Assembly (NCBI GenBank): GCA_900541965.1 | Contig: UQLN01000019.1 | Coordinates: forward strand, 9,731-73,730 | DNA from: an uncultured Parabacteroides sp. | Lineage (GTDB): Bacteria > Bacteroidota > Bacteroidia > Bacteroidales > Tannerellaceae | Direction: 5' to 3' | Length of the DNA stretch: 64,000 nt | Shown: piece after piece, positions 25,824 through 34,424 of the stretch | Layout of the letters: each line of letters opens with the position of its first letter | Position numbering within the stretch: the first letter of the stretch is position 1 | Program-made: the position numbers and the translations under genes | Notes under the pieces: generated by a model | Database searches by the model: none | Told to the model about the DNA's origin: nothing | Seen by the model: only the letters and a program-made list of their open reading frames with translations

Positions 25824-28800
25824 TTAAAATGTTAAATTAATTCCAAATGCATATTGACGCATTGTTGAATATCCAACAGTAGTACGCATTTCTGGGTCCT
25901 GACCCGAGAATCCAGTGATAGCGAAAAGATTTTCTCCTGAGGCATAAACACGAAGTCTTTCTACATAGAATTTTTTAGAAATAGTTTTTGGTAAAGTATA
26001 CCCTAATGTCAAATTTCTAAGCTTGATAAAATTCCCTTTTTCCAAATGAAGAGAAGAACTAGCCGAACTCTGGGCACCAGAAACGTTTACCAAACGAGGT
26101 TGTTTTGAGGTAAGATTCGTCCTTTGATCGGATGGATTTTCAGGATCATAAAAATAATGGTCGTCAGCTATAACATCAGGGATTGCATAACCATATACAG
26201 TTTCACTGGAGTTTCTAGAAGTAGAATAATAATAAATGCTAAATCCGGCTGCTCCCCCCCAAGTCATAGAAAAATCAAAATCTTTCCAGTTTGCACTAGC
26301 CTGAAAACCAAAGTTATATTTAGGAGTTGTTGATGTTCCTTGAAATTCAGAATCATATGAATTACCATATATACCATCAGCATTTGCATCTGCATAAATA
26401 TATTCTCCATACCAAAGTGCATTTTTAGCAACGGCATTATATGGTTGGAAAGTATAACCGGCATCTTGCATTGCTTGAAGCCATTGCATATCTTTTTCAG
26501 TACGTATCATACCATCTTTAGGACCGCCATTTATGTTAACTGTACCATCCGTATTAAAATACGAACCACTACCTTTATAAACGTTAGGAAGATAAAATTC
26601 ATTAATCTGATGCCCTTCAATAACTCTTGTTGTACTACCTGTAGAAACATCTCCTATATTAGTAGAATATTCTGTATGGTCAGGATTCCACCCTCTTTCT
26701 AATTTACCTTTATATTTACTGACAAAGTTCTTATTGAAAGAGAACTGCCCTTTAATACTGTAACTGAAATTTTTACCAATATTATCCCTCCATCCAAGTT
26801 CAAATTCAATACCTCTATTAGTAACCTCGGCTATATTTTCTTTTGGGGCAGTAGCTGTTCCCATTGCCATATACATATCCGGCGTATAAAGTATCCCTGT
26901 TGTCAGCTTATTATATACATCAATATTTCCTGTTAATTTATTATCAAAGAATCCATAATCAATACCGATATTGGTAACTGCTGTTTCTTCCCAAGTAAGA
27001 GCGGCATTAGCTATAGATGTAATAGCAATACCACTTGCCAGTGCTTGTCCTGTGGAATAATTTGCGGCCGAATAAACAGACTGCCAATCATAATTACCTA
27101 TTGAATTATTACCAAGTTTTCCCCAAGATGCACGAAGTTTGAGACTAGTCAGCCATTGTACAGTTTTTAACCAGGATTCTTCAGTCAAACGCCAACCTGC
27201 AGAAAATGAAGGGAATGCCCCCCAACGATAATCCGGAGCAAATCTTGAAGAACCATCATAGCGTAAATTAAATTCAAATAAATACTTACTTTTATAAGCA
27301 TAATTTACACGTCCAAAAACTGAACGAGCAGCATATCCCGTCCCATAACCGGATGTTGAATATGGAGTTGTTGCGGCATTAAAGTCGTTTACATTTGCAT
27401 CTGTAAGTCCCAGTTTGTTAACATCAGTCTCTCTATATTTATAAGTTTGTTCTTCATAACCAAGCATAGCCGAAACATCATGAGAGCCAAAGGATTGATT
27501 ATAATTAATCAAATGGTTTAACTTTGTTGTATTCTCTCTTGTATAATACATATAAGTATAAAGAGTAGCCGGATCCGCTGCACCTGTAGAAAAAGCGTCT
27601 TTAGAAAAACTATACTTACCAATAGAGGTGTTTACTGTCTTTTTCTCACGACGAATATCTTTGTAATAAAAATCAAAACTATATGTAAAATATTTCAAGA
27701 ACTTAACCTGAGCATACCAATCTGTATAAAGTTGCGTATATTTATCGTATCCATCTACATTGGCCATATCCCAAAGAGGGTTATGTGATTGGGGATCATC
27801 CTCCGGTCCTTCCGGAGCTCCATATTTACCATCATAAAACGGGTATGTACAAGGAAGCATTTTCTGAGTATTGATTGAATTAAAAAAACTACTGCCAGAA
27901 TCACTTACATCCTGATCGGTTACATTCCCCCACGTACGCGTCCCAACTCTCAGCCAATCTGTAATATCCGAATACAAGTTAACACGTCCCATATACCTTG
28001 AATATCCTGTGTTTTTAACAACTCCTGGATTATCGATATAAGAAAAACTGATTGAGTAACCTGTTCGCTTTTCCTTTCCATTAATAGATATGGCATGCTT
28101 CTGCATCCATTCTTTCTTATAAATATTATCCCACCAATCCGTATTTGGATAAGCAACATAATTAGGATAACCTGAAGTTGCGATTCCATCAGGATTAAGC
28201 TTTGCTGCTTCCCAAAGATCAATAGAACTTTGAGAAAATATGTCAGAATTCCCCAAATTATTAGATGACTCATTCATCAATTTCATATACTGAACATAAT
28301 CCGAAATCGTATGAACTATTTTAAATGGCTCATTATAAGAGACTGTTCCATCATAAGTTACACTAATTTTACCATCTGTACCATTTTTTGTAGTAATAAG
28401 GATTACCCCATTAGCTCCTCTATTTCCATATATAGCACAAGAAGCAGCATCTTTAAGTATCGAAACATTAGCAATATCCGAGGGATTAACCATGCTCATA
28501 CTTTGCTCCATTCCATCTACAAGAATAAGAGGACTGGAAGAATTCAATGTCCCGACACCACGAATATTATATGAAAAACTTTCGGCATTGGGTTGCCCTG
28601 AACTCTGCATAATTTGAAGGCCAGGAGAAACACCACTAAGAGCTTGAGAAGCATCAACAACTGGTCTCGACGCCATTTCCTCAAAATTAACAGTAGAAAC
28701 CGAACCTGTTAAATTAACTTTCTTTTGAGTACTGTAACCAACCACGACAACCTCTTCTAGCGCCTGAGTATCCTCTGATAACGTAATATCAACAATGGAA

Positions 28801-29387
28801 CGGCCTTCAACCTGAATTTCTATTTTATTATATCCAATATAAGAAGCAACCAATATAGAATTATCAAATACTGATAATGTATAATCTCCATCTAGACTTG
28901 TTATCGTTCCATTTGTTGTTCCTTTCTCCACTACATTGGCTCCAATGATCGGATTTCCATCTTTATCTTTAATGGTTCCTGTAATTTTCCTTTTCGTTTG
29001 TTGAGGTATTTTATCCGGAATTGACTTTGATAGGACAATGTAATTATCCGTAAATTCATATTTCAGCTTCCTGCCGCTTAATACTTCATCCAGAATCTCT
29101 GAAACTTTTGCTCTTTTCTTGCTCAATGTAACATTGAAGTTCGAGCGAATCTCGCTTGTGCTGTAAATAATCAGATAATCGGTCTGTTGTTCTATTTCTT
29201 TAAACAGTTCTTCTATAGAAAGATTATTTGACCGGAACTCAACTATCGCATTCTGTGCCTCACCTTTTACAGCAAACAGATGGGAGGCAAACATAAATAT
29301 AAGTAGAAAGGTCATTTTCATAACACTGAATGCTTTTTTGCTTTTTTTGTGGCACACTGTATGCGTTAACAAAGAATTTATTTTCAT
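25824..29387 (-). CDS. SusC/RagA-family TonB-dependent receptor with STN signalling domain
   Basis: This is a 1187-residue receptor. After the signal region (about 1-45) comes an STN domain (about 48-125, with IEELFKEIEQQTDYLIIYS and LDEVLSGRKLKYEFTDNYIVL). A CarboxypepD-like beta domain follows (about 132-210, GTIKDKDGNPIIGANVVEKGT), then EEVVVVGYSTQKK and the plug (GSVSTV, IRGVGTLNSSSPLILVDG, VSILKDAASCAIYGNRGANGVILIT). The remainder is a barrel ending in LTF. STN domains contact FecR-type anti-sigma proteins in the periplasm, and the matching fecR and ECF sigma genes lie just upstream. The receptor should thus both import its ligand and switch on its own operon. Ligand unknown. Confidence 0.96.
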   Translation of the reverse strand: MKINSLLTHTVCHKKSKKAFSVMKMTFLLIFMFASHLFAVKGEAQNAIVEFRSNNLSIEELFKEIEQQTDYLIIYSTSEIRSNFNVTLSKKRAKVSEILDEVLSGRKLKYEFTDNYIVLSKSIPDKIPQQTKRKITGTIKDKDGNPIIGANVVEKGTTNGTITSLDGDYTLSVFDNSILVASYIGYNKIEIQVEGRSIVDITLSEDTQALEEVVVVGYSTQKKVNLTGSVSTVNFEEMASRPVVDASQALSGVSPGLQIMQSSGQPNAESFSYNIRGVGTLNSSSPLILVDGMEQSMSMVNPSDIANVSILKDAASCAIYGNRGANGVILITTKNGTDGKISVTYDGTVSYNEPFKIVHTISDYVQYMKLMNESSNNLGNSDIFSQSSIDLWEAAKLNPDGIATSGYPNYVAYPNTDWWDNIYKKEWMQKHAISINGKEKRTGYSISFSYIDNPGVVKNTGYSRYMGRVNLYSDITDWLRVGTRTWGNVTDQDVSDSGSSFFNSINTQKMLPCTYPFYDGKYGAPEGPEDDPQSHNPLWDMANVDGYDKYTQLYTDWYAQVKFLKYFTYSFDFYYKDIRREKKTVNTSIGKYSFSKDAFSTGAADPATLYTYMYYTRENTTKLNHLINYNQSFGSHDVSAMLGYEEQTYKYRETDVNKLGLTDANVNDFNAATTPYSTSGYGTGYAARSVFGRVNYAYKSKYLFEFNLRYDGSSRFAPDYRWGAFPSFSAGWRLTEESWLKTVQWLTSLKLRASWGKLGNNSIGNYDWQSVYSAANYSTGQALASGIAITSIANAALTWEETAVTNIGIDYGFFDNKLTGNIDVYNKLTTGILYTPDMYMAMGTATAPKENIAEVTNRGIEFELGWRDNIGKNFSYSIKGQFSFNKNFVSKYKGKLERGWNPDHTEYSTNIGDVSTGSTTRVIEGHQINEFYLPNVYKGSGSYFNTDGTVNINGGPKDGMIRTEKDMQWLQAMQDAGYTFQPYNAVAKNALWYGEYIYADANADGIYGNSYDSEFQGTSTTPKYNFGFQASANWKDFDFSMTWGGAAGFSIYYYSTSRNSSETVYGYAIPDVIADDHYFYDPENPSDQRTNLTSKQPRLVNVSGAQSSASSSLHLEKGNFIKLRNLTLGYTLPKTISKKFYVERLRVYASGENLFAITGFSGQDPEMRTTVGYSTMRQYAFGINLTF

Positions 29388-29440
29388 ACCTTTGCTTTAT
29401 TAAGTAAATACTATTTTTAATCTCAATGGGTTTACTTGTC

Positions 29441-29472
29441 AAATCGGTAGGTGCGGGAACATCTGCCGATTT
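29441..29472. other. hairpin between the fecR and susC-type genes
   Basis: AAATCGGTAG (29441-29450) and CTGCCGATTT (29463-29472) pair with one mismatch around a 12-base loop. On the + strand a T-rich run follows, but no + gene ends here. On the - strand it lies in the leader of the receptor gene, 54 bases before its start, where it could attenuate or mark the ECF promoter region. Role uncertain. Confidence 0.45.
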
Positions 29473-29543
29473 TTCTTTTTATACTTTTCACGGACTCATA
29501 GGCTTTTCTGTTTTAAGTGTTAACAACTAATGATTCGATTTTA

Positions 29544-30521
29544 TCACTTGGATAATGTGATTTGGTTCAATCCTTCATTCTTCTCTATTTTGAATTTATG
29601 TATTTTCTGTATCACTTGAAGGATGGTTAAGATGCCATCTCGCTGGCGGAATTTCCCGACATATTCATAATCTAAAATCTCCGGATCTTTCACATTGATT
29701 TTTACATCGTAATATAATTCCAGCTTCTCGATAATACTACCCAGTTTTTGTTTTTTGAATGTGTAAAGTCCCTCACGCCAAAGCAACATATCCGGGTCCA
29801 TTTCCTTTAGTTCAAGTTTATATCCATTCTGGACTAAACATTGTCCCGGAGACAATATCTTTCCTGTGGATTCCATTTCCGGAAAATATGTTTTCACTGA
29901 ACCTTTTTGCAAATACACTTCCGTATATCCGGCTGCCGGATAGGAAGATACATTAAATTCGGTACCCAATGCTTTTACATCGATCGTAGATGTAGAGACG
30001 ATAAAAGGGACCTGTTTATTCGGTGCCACAACAAAGAACCCTTCTCCTGAAAGGGAAACTCTCCGTTCATTTGTAAAAGTAGAAGGATAAGTAAGTCTTG
30101 AACCAGCATTCAACCACACTTTTGAGCCATCCGGCAATGTCAGTTCGGCACGTTGGCCAGGCGGCACATAGAGTTCTTGCTGCATGGCAATTGCTTCCGG
30201 TTTCATATGGTAGGAATAATAATACAATGACACTATCCAGGAAGAGAGTATCGCGATGATGAATATAGCGGCATACCGTCCCCAACGTTGGATAAATAAT
30301 CTTCTTTTCTGTTGTTCTACGAGCCGTTTAAATTGTTTGTATTTTGCTCTTCCAAGTGATATATCCGCTGCAGCACTTTGCAATCCCATTAAACTGTATA
30401 GCTGCTGATATGCTATCATACGGGATTTTAATGTGGAATCATGGCTGGCTTCTTTTAATAGAGATTCTTCCTCTGTTCGATCCAACTCTCCCTGATAATA
30501 TTTGATGATTCGTTCGTCCAC
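29544..30521 (-). CDS. FecR-family anti-sigma factor
   Basis: The protein has 325 residues. The N-terminal cytoplasmic part (1 to about 82) should hold the sigma factor. One membrane helix (YAAIFIIAILSSWIVSLYYY) lies at about 84-103. The periplasmic FecR domain follows, with VPPGQRAELTLPDGSKVWLNAGSRLTYP, VSLSGEGFFVV and VKALGTEFNVSSYP. The C-terminal DUF4974-type domain (from about 250, FKKQKLGSIIEKLELYYDVKI) is the usual partner for an STN domain. It sits between the sigma gene (78 bases upstream) and the receptor gene. It transmits the receptor's ligand-bound state to the sigma factor. Confidence 0.96.
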   Translation of the reverse strand: MDERIIKYYQGELDRTEEESLLKEASHDSTLKSRMIAYQQLYSLMGLQSAAADISLGRAKYKQFKRLVEQQKRRLFIQRWGRYAAIFIIAILSSWIVSLYYYSYHMKPEAIAMQQELYVPPGQRAELTLPDGSKVWLNAGSRLTYPSTFTNERRVSLSGEGFFVVAPNKQVPFIVSTSTIDVKALGTEFNVSSYPAAGYTEVYLQKGSVKTYFPEMESTGKILSPGQCLVQNGYKLELKEMDPDMLLWREGLYTFKKQKLGSIIEKLELYYDVKINVKDPEILDYEYVGKFRQRDGILTILQVIQKIHKFKIEKNEGLNQITLSK

Positions 30522-30599
30522 TTCTCTTTTATTTTTATTAAGTAAACGAACTGGCCCAAAAAATCCCCTAAAAGATTTTTATATTTCTTTTGAAAACGA

Positions 30600-31136
30600 T
30601 TAAAAAAGGAAAATCAGTAATGGCAGATAGTCTTTCAATTCTTCTTTCAACTTTTTATAAGCAATTGTCATTTGGCTTTCTACGGTTTTCACCGAGATAC
30701 ATAATTCATCGGCTATCTCCTTTTGTTTTTTTCCTTCCAACTTATTCTTTATAAAGATTTCACGGCAACGCTCAGGTAAAGAGTCAAGAGCCTTCTGAAT
30801 TATTTTTTCCAATTTTCGTTCCGAGCCCCAATCCGTATCAAAAGATTCCAACGAATCAAATTTCATCTGAAGGGATAAAGAGAACTCTTCCTGCATTTTT
30901 TTAGCGGCTTCCTGTTCCAGCAGTTTATGCCGAAGATAATCGATGCATTTATTCTTCACAGCCGTAAACAGATAGGCGACGCTGTTTATCTGGTCATTTA
31001 ATAAAGATTGTTTCTGGTAGAGATCCAGAAAAACATCTTGTGTAATATTTTCAGCGTCTTCTTCCGAGAGTACATATTCCCGCGCAAAACACTTCGCACG
31101 TGAATACCATGTTATGTAAAAATGCTCAAAATCCAT
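30600..31136 (-). CDS. ECF RNA polymerase sigma factor (Bacteroidetes expansion family type)
   Basis: The 178-residue protein has region 2 (EEDAENITQDVFLDLYQKQ, VAYLFTAVKNKCIDYLR) and region 4 (ALDSLPERCREIFIKNKLEGKKQKEIADELCISVKTVESQM), with no other domain. It should drive the receptor operon downstream when released by FecR. It has its own primary-sigma promoter upstream. The C-terminal run LPLLIFLF is hydrophobic, as in many of these sigmas in Bacteroidetes. Confidence 0.96.
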   Translation of the reverse strand: MDFEHFYITWYSRAKCFAREYVLSEEDAENITQDVFLDLYQKQSLLNDQINSVAYLFTAVKNKCIDYLRHKLLEQEAAKKMQEEFSLSLQMKFDSLESFDTDWGSERKLEKIIQKALDSLPERCREIFIKNKLEGKKQKEIADELCISVKTVESQMTIAYKKLKEELKDYLPLLIFLF

Positions 31137-31161
31137 CCTTTTCCATCTTTATCCTGCCCCA

Positions 31162-31194
31162 CAAATATAATCCAATTTTGCGATAACCGGCAAA
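31162..31194 (-). promoter_or_regulatory. promoter of the ECF sigma gene
   Basis: On the - strand TTTG (31194-31191), 21 bases, TATATTTG (31169-31162). The -33 box lies at the edge of the truncated tspO copy. Confidence 0.55.
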
Positions 31195-31357
31195 TCCTTT
31201 ATTAGGATTCATCAATATTCCTACACTTGACCTCTGTGCGACAATGTATGAGATAAAGAACTATCCGATCAAAAAAGTCAGCTTTTTCTTATTCCTACCT
31301 TATTTATCTTGGATTTATTTTGCAACATATTTTGAATGGGAACATCTATACGTTTAA
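31192..31357 (+). pseudogene. truncated and frameshifted copy of the 3' third of tspO
   Basis: The frame reads NPLLGFINIPTLDLCATMY, then KKVSFFLFLPYLSWIYFATY, clearly matching NPLLGFIDILILDICVTMY and SSFLFLPYLLWIYFATY of the intact tspO at 33653-34117. By eye, 17 of about 140 bases differ. An extra T near 31331 shifts the frame so the end reads FEWEHLYV before TAA at 31355-31357. The first two thirds of the gene are absent. It lies in the same orientation as the intact gene, about 2.75 kb away. Confidence 0.9.
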
Positions 31358-31392
31358 AGAAAAAAGAACGCCCAGACAGTAAAGTTTGGGCG
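31358..31392 (-). terminator. terminator of the 505-residue lipoprotein gene
   Basis: On the - strand CGCCCAAAC pairs with GTCTGGGCG (one wobble), with arms at 31392-31384 and 31377-31369, followed by TTCTTTTTTC. It lies about 90 bases after the stop codon at 31481. Confidence 0.75.
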
Positions 31393-31480
31393 CGAATTAC
31401 TCAATCGAGTACTCTTTAAGTTCTATTTATATTGCATAAATTATATGGTTTCTTATACAAATAAAATCGTCACGTTATCA

Positions 31481-32998
31481 TTATTCTGAATAATACAAAC
31501 AATAGAATCGCTGATTAGAATCGGGAGCACTATCCCATTGAGTTATAGTCAGAACCGGTTGTCTGGAGGCCGCTTTACACCATATGACACCTAATCTAAA
31601 ATCTCCACTGTTCCAGTCTTTACTATCAAAAACAACCCCTCTATAATACAATATGAAATTATAATTATACCAATGTTCATGTTCAACATCATACCCATCA
31701 GAAGAAAATAATATTCTACTATTCACTTTTGTACTACTACCTTTAACACTAAACCCTACACTACAAAGGATTTCTTCAAGAGACATCTTTTGTTCCGAAC
31801 GCGAATTGTAGAACTTATATATTAGCTCAATCTCACCTCGATTCAAATGTTTATATTTACGAGGAACCGAATTATTTCCATAATTCATAACCGTAGGCAG
31901 ATAAGTATAATCCGAATCAGAAGATCCCTTATCCACATACATTATATTTCCAGTCCTCATTTCTTTAGAAACACCATTTTTATAATCAGTATACCAATCA
32001 TAAGGAACTTCTAGTATTTCTTTTTGAAATTTTCGTCCTTCCATTCTTGGTATATAACAAATATTTACCCCTGAGTTATATGTATCATAGTTCACTTTGT
32101 ATATGCTGCTAAACTTTTCCATAGACAATACAGTTTGGCCTAATGAAGAAATATCATCCGGAGTATTAATCAAATTTTCATACATATTGGATAAAGAAAA
32201 AGCAATTGCTAAAAGAGCAATATCTCTATCTCTACAATTTTCACGCCATGCAAATGATTCCTGTTCAAACCCAAAGAACTTCGATGCAAATTCGTCATAA
32301 ACCTGAAAATAATTCTTTTGTTCTGCGGCTATAGACATTACTTTCTTTGCATAATTTATCGTTGCATAATTGGCACTCCCTGCTCCATTTATATTGGATT
32401 CACCCCATTTCCTAACAACTTCTTTCCTCTTTGATATGCGTTCCTCCAGACTTAGGTTTTTATTTTTATCTAATGCTTGAAGAGTAAGCCAAGAATCTAC
32501 GGTTTTTGACTGCAAATTAATATACATAGTCTCTTTTTCTCTAAAAGCGCCATCATAATTTGCCAGTTTAACCTCGTTTTTTAAAGCATCAATCGATGTT
32601 TGGATATCACCTAACCTGTTTATAATCTCATCTAATTTCGATTGTGTCTCATCTGGTATAAAAATTCCCACTAATTCTTCCGCAGCATAACCCTCAAGAA
32701 GAAAAAAAGCATTTCCTGCAATCTGTTGCCCTATAAACCCTAAGAGAGTAGTAAAACCGAATCCTTCAGTACCACTATTGGCTTTCGTCTTAACATCTCC
32801 CTCATACCATCTTTGATAAAGACAATCTACATGTTGTGTAGAGGCAATTGTAGTAGAAGGATTTGCATTTAAAGGTCTTTCTCCTATAATAGCATCATCC
32901 AAGTGATTATTACACCCTGTAAAGCACACGACATAACTAATGGCAAGTAAATTAAAAGATACAACATGCTTCTTTGCCATCAACCATTTTTCTTTCAT
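31481..32998 (-). CDS. 505-residue lipoprotein of unknown function with helical N-terminal half
   Basis: I do not recognise this family. Lipobox FTGC puts Cys29 as the lipidated residue (Cys22-24 if a nearby in-frame ATG is used). The mature N terminus has a long glycine-rich apolar segment near residues 79-115 (FGFTTLLGFIGQQIAGNAFF, LLEGYAAEELVGIFI). A coiled-coil-like stretch follows at about 118-142 (QSKLDEIINRLGDIQTSIDAL). More helices run to about 270. The C-terminal third is beta-like and aromatic (WYNYNFILYYRGVVF, RFYCLYYSE). An apolar helix pair followed by a coiled coil and a beta domain recalls alpha-helical pore-forming toxins, but no motif proves this. It has its own promoter and terminator and lies between two tspO copies, next to tRNA-Arg. 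Low similarity to its neighbours in style suggests an accessory gene. Confidence 0.75.
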   Translation of the reverse strand: MKEKWLMAKKHVVSFNLLAISYVVCFTGCNNHLDDAIIGERPLNANPSTTIASTQHVDCLYQRWYEGDVKTKANSGTEGFGFTTLLGFIGQQIAGNAFFLLEGYAAEELVGIFIPDETQSKLDEIINRLGDIQTSIDALKNEVKLANYDGAFREKETMYINLQSKTVDSWLTLQALDKNKNLSLEERISKRKEVVRKWGESNINGAGSANYATINYAKKVMSIAAEQKNYFQVYDEFASKFFGFEQESFAWRENCRDRDIALLAIAFSLSNMYENLINTPDDISSLGQTVLSMEKFSSIYKVNYDTYNSGVNICYIPRMEGRKFQKEILEVPYDWYTDYKNGVSKEMRTGNIMYVDKGSSDSDYTYLPTVMNYGNNSVPRKYKHLNRGEIELIYKFYNSRSEQKMSLEEILCSVGFSVKGSSTKVNSRILFSSDGYDVEHEHWYNYNFILYYRGVVFDSKDWNSGDFRLGVIWCKAASRQPVLTITQWDSAPDSNQRFYCLYYSE

Positions 32999-33140
32999 AA
33001 TTCAATCTCCTTGTAATTTAATTTCTAAAAATTATATATGTAAACTTTTCATTATGTCTCATTTTATTGATCATTTCAATTACTTACATCACAATAAAAG
33101 TAGATCCTCACTTTACTATTATTTCCCCTTTTCGAGAGTG

Positions 33141-33148
33141 CAAAATTA
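33141..33148 (-). promoter_or_regulatory. -7 box upstream of the lipoprotein gene
   Basis: TAATTTTG on the - strand matches TAnnTTTG and would give a leader of about 140 bases. The -33 element is not convincing. The rest of 32999-33321 is AT-rich with no gene seen. Confidence 0.4.
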
Positions 33149-33321
33149 CACTGCCTGTTTCTATTCTAATAGCTATTTTTACTGCAACGACAAAAACACG
33201 TACTGAAACGTACAAAGAAGTACTCTAAAATGATTCCAAAGGGATTAATATATATATTTTATCACATCTATTATTACATAACCACATTAAAATCAATTGT
33301 TTTTTAGATGACTGGATTTGA

Positions 33322-33558
33322 AAACAGAAGACTGAAATAAAGGTAGAATTAATCGATATTGACAGTTTCAGTGAAACGGAAATTGCAAATATTGATACCG
33401 TAATATCCATTATTTCCCTCTTAATATATCCAATAGAAATAAGAAAGGCTGAAAATAATGCTTTTGATAGCCATATTTTAATGCATGAATTTTTACAAAG
33501 ACTGGATTTGAACCATCCGACTATGCCACATGATAATGGTCTGATGATCCTTGCATAA
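33322..33558 (+). other. decayed open frame of 78 codons without a normal start
   Basis: The frame is open from the codon after a TGA (33319-33321) to TAA (33556-33558). It reads plausible protein text such as SFSETEIANIDTVISIISLL and FDSHILMHEFLQRLDLNHP. There is no ATG near its start; the only good in-frame ATG is at 33481. It may be the remains of a gene whose 5' end was lost. I do not recognise the family. The 94 bases from its stop to tspO hold no other gene. Confidence 0.35.
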
Positions 33559-33652
33559 CCGGCAAAACTGTTGATTGTAAGTGGAAATTAAAACCAGAAC
33601 GACTCTTCCCTTGTTATACAAGAAAGCTAAATGATATTATCCCAACAAGAAC

Positions 33653-34117
33653 ATGAGAAAGGTTGTCGCAATAATTATTCCGATATTGATATGTTTCTTT
33701 GTCGGATTGACTGCAAGTTATTTTCAGGCAGATGCTATTAAAACATGGTACCCGCTTCTCAATAAACCGGCTCTAACACCTCCAAATATAGTATTTCCGA
33801 TTGCGTGGAGCATTATCTACCTCAGTATTGGAATATCTATCGGAATAATATCAGTCTCTGCCTCAATAAAGAGAAAGACATTGATCAGGCTTTTTGGTAT
33901 CCAGTTAATTTTCAATTTTGCATGGAGTATCCTATTTTTCTATTTACAAAATCCTTTATTAGGATTCATCGATATTCTTATACTCGACATATGCGTGACA
34001 ATGTATGCGATTAAGAGCTATCCAATCAGAAAAGTCAGCTCTTTCTTATTCCTGCCTTATTTACTTTGGATTTATTTTGCAACATATTTGAATGGGTACA
34101 TCTTACTAAATAATTAA
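33653..34117 (+). CDS. tspO: TspO/MBR-family membrane protein
   Basis: The 154-residue protein has five membrane helices and family text: PILICFFVGLTASYF, WYPLLNKPALTPPNIVFPIAW, IQLIFNFAWSILFFYLQNPLLGF and FLPYLLWIYFATYLNGYI. The W-x-x-L-x-K-P-x-x-x-P-P loop and the N-F-A-W-S segment are conserved in TspO proteins, which bind porphyrins and other tetrapyrroles in membranes. It stands alone between a decayed ORF and a strong terminator. A broken copy of its 3' part is found at 31192-31357. Confidence 0.95.
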   Translation: MRKVVAIIIPILICFFVGLTASYFQADAIKTWYPLLNKPALTPPNIVFPIAWSIIYLSIGISIGIISVSASIKRKTLIRLFGIQLIFNFAWSILFFYLQNPLLGFIDILILDICVTMYAIKSYPIRKVSSFLFLPYLLWIYFATYLNGYILLNN

Positions 34118-34173
34118 GAGAATGTGTTTTATCTACATTGGTTTTTGAATTTACTCAACATAATCCATTTAAA

Positions 34174-34233
34174 TTAAATTCCCTCAGGATTTCGGTATGA
34201 GCCCATTTTACCAGTAAATTTACCAGTACAAAA
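34174..34233 (-). other. possible C-terminal tail of a tyrosine recombinase
   Basis: On the - strand an open stretch reads FCTGKFTGKMGSYRNPEGI and stops with TAA (34176-34174). The repeated TGK and the position beside the 3' end of a tRNA gene suggest the tail of an integrase from a lost element. The body that should precede it is replaced by the terminator and tRNA gene. The family match is from pattern memory and is weak. Confidence 0.3.
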
Positions 34234-34277
34234 TTAAACCCCTCTGTAAATAAAAAAATTACAGAGGGGTTTAATTT
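34231..34277. terminator. strong bidirectional terminator between tspO and tRNA-Arg
   Basis: A perfect 19-bp inverted repeat has arms 34231-34249 and 34259-34277, built around ACCCCTCTG and CAGAGGGGT, with a 9-base A-rich loop. It begins 8 bases beyond the tRNA 3' end and can stop transcripts from both sides. Confidence 0.9.
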
Positions 34278-34284
34278 TAATTTG

Positions 34285-34358
<74 letters not shown>

Positions 34359-34374
34359 ATCCTTATTTGCGGTG

Positions 34375-34405
34375 CAAAGGTAGCATTTTTATTTAATTAT
34401 GCAAA
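34375..34405 (-). promoter_or_regulatory. promoter of tRNA-Arg
   Basis: On the - strand TTTG (34405-34402), 19 bases, TACCTTTG (34382-34375): a full match to the Bacteroidetes pattern, ending 16 bases before the tRNA. Confidence 0.75.
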
Positions 34406-34424
34406 GACTTCATATCTTTTTTTA

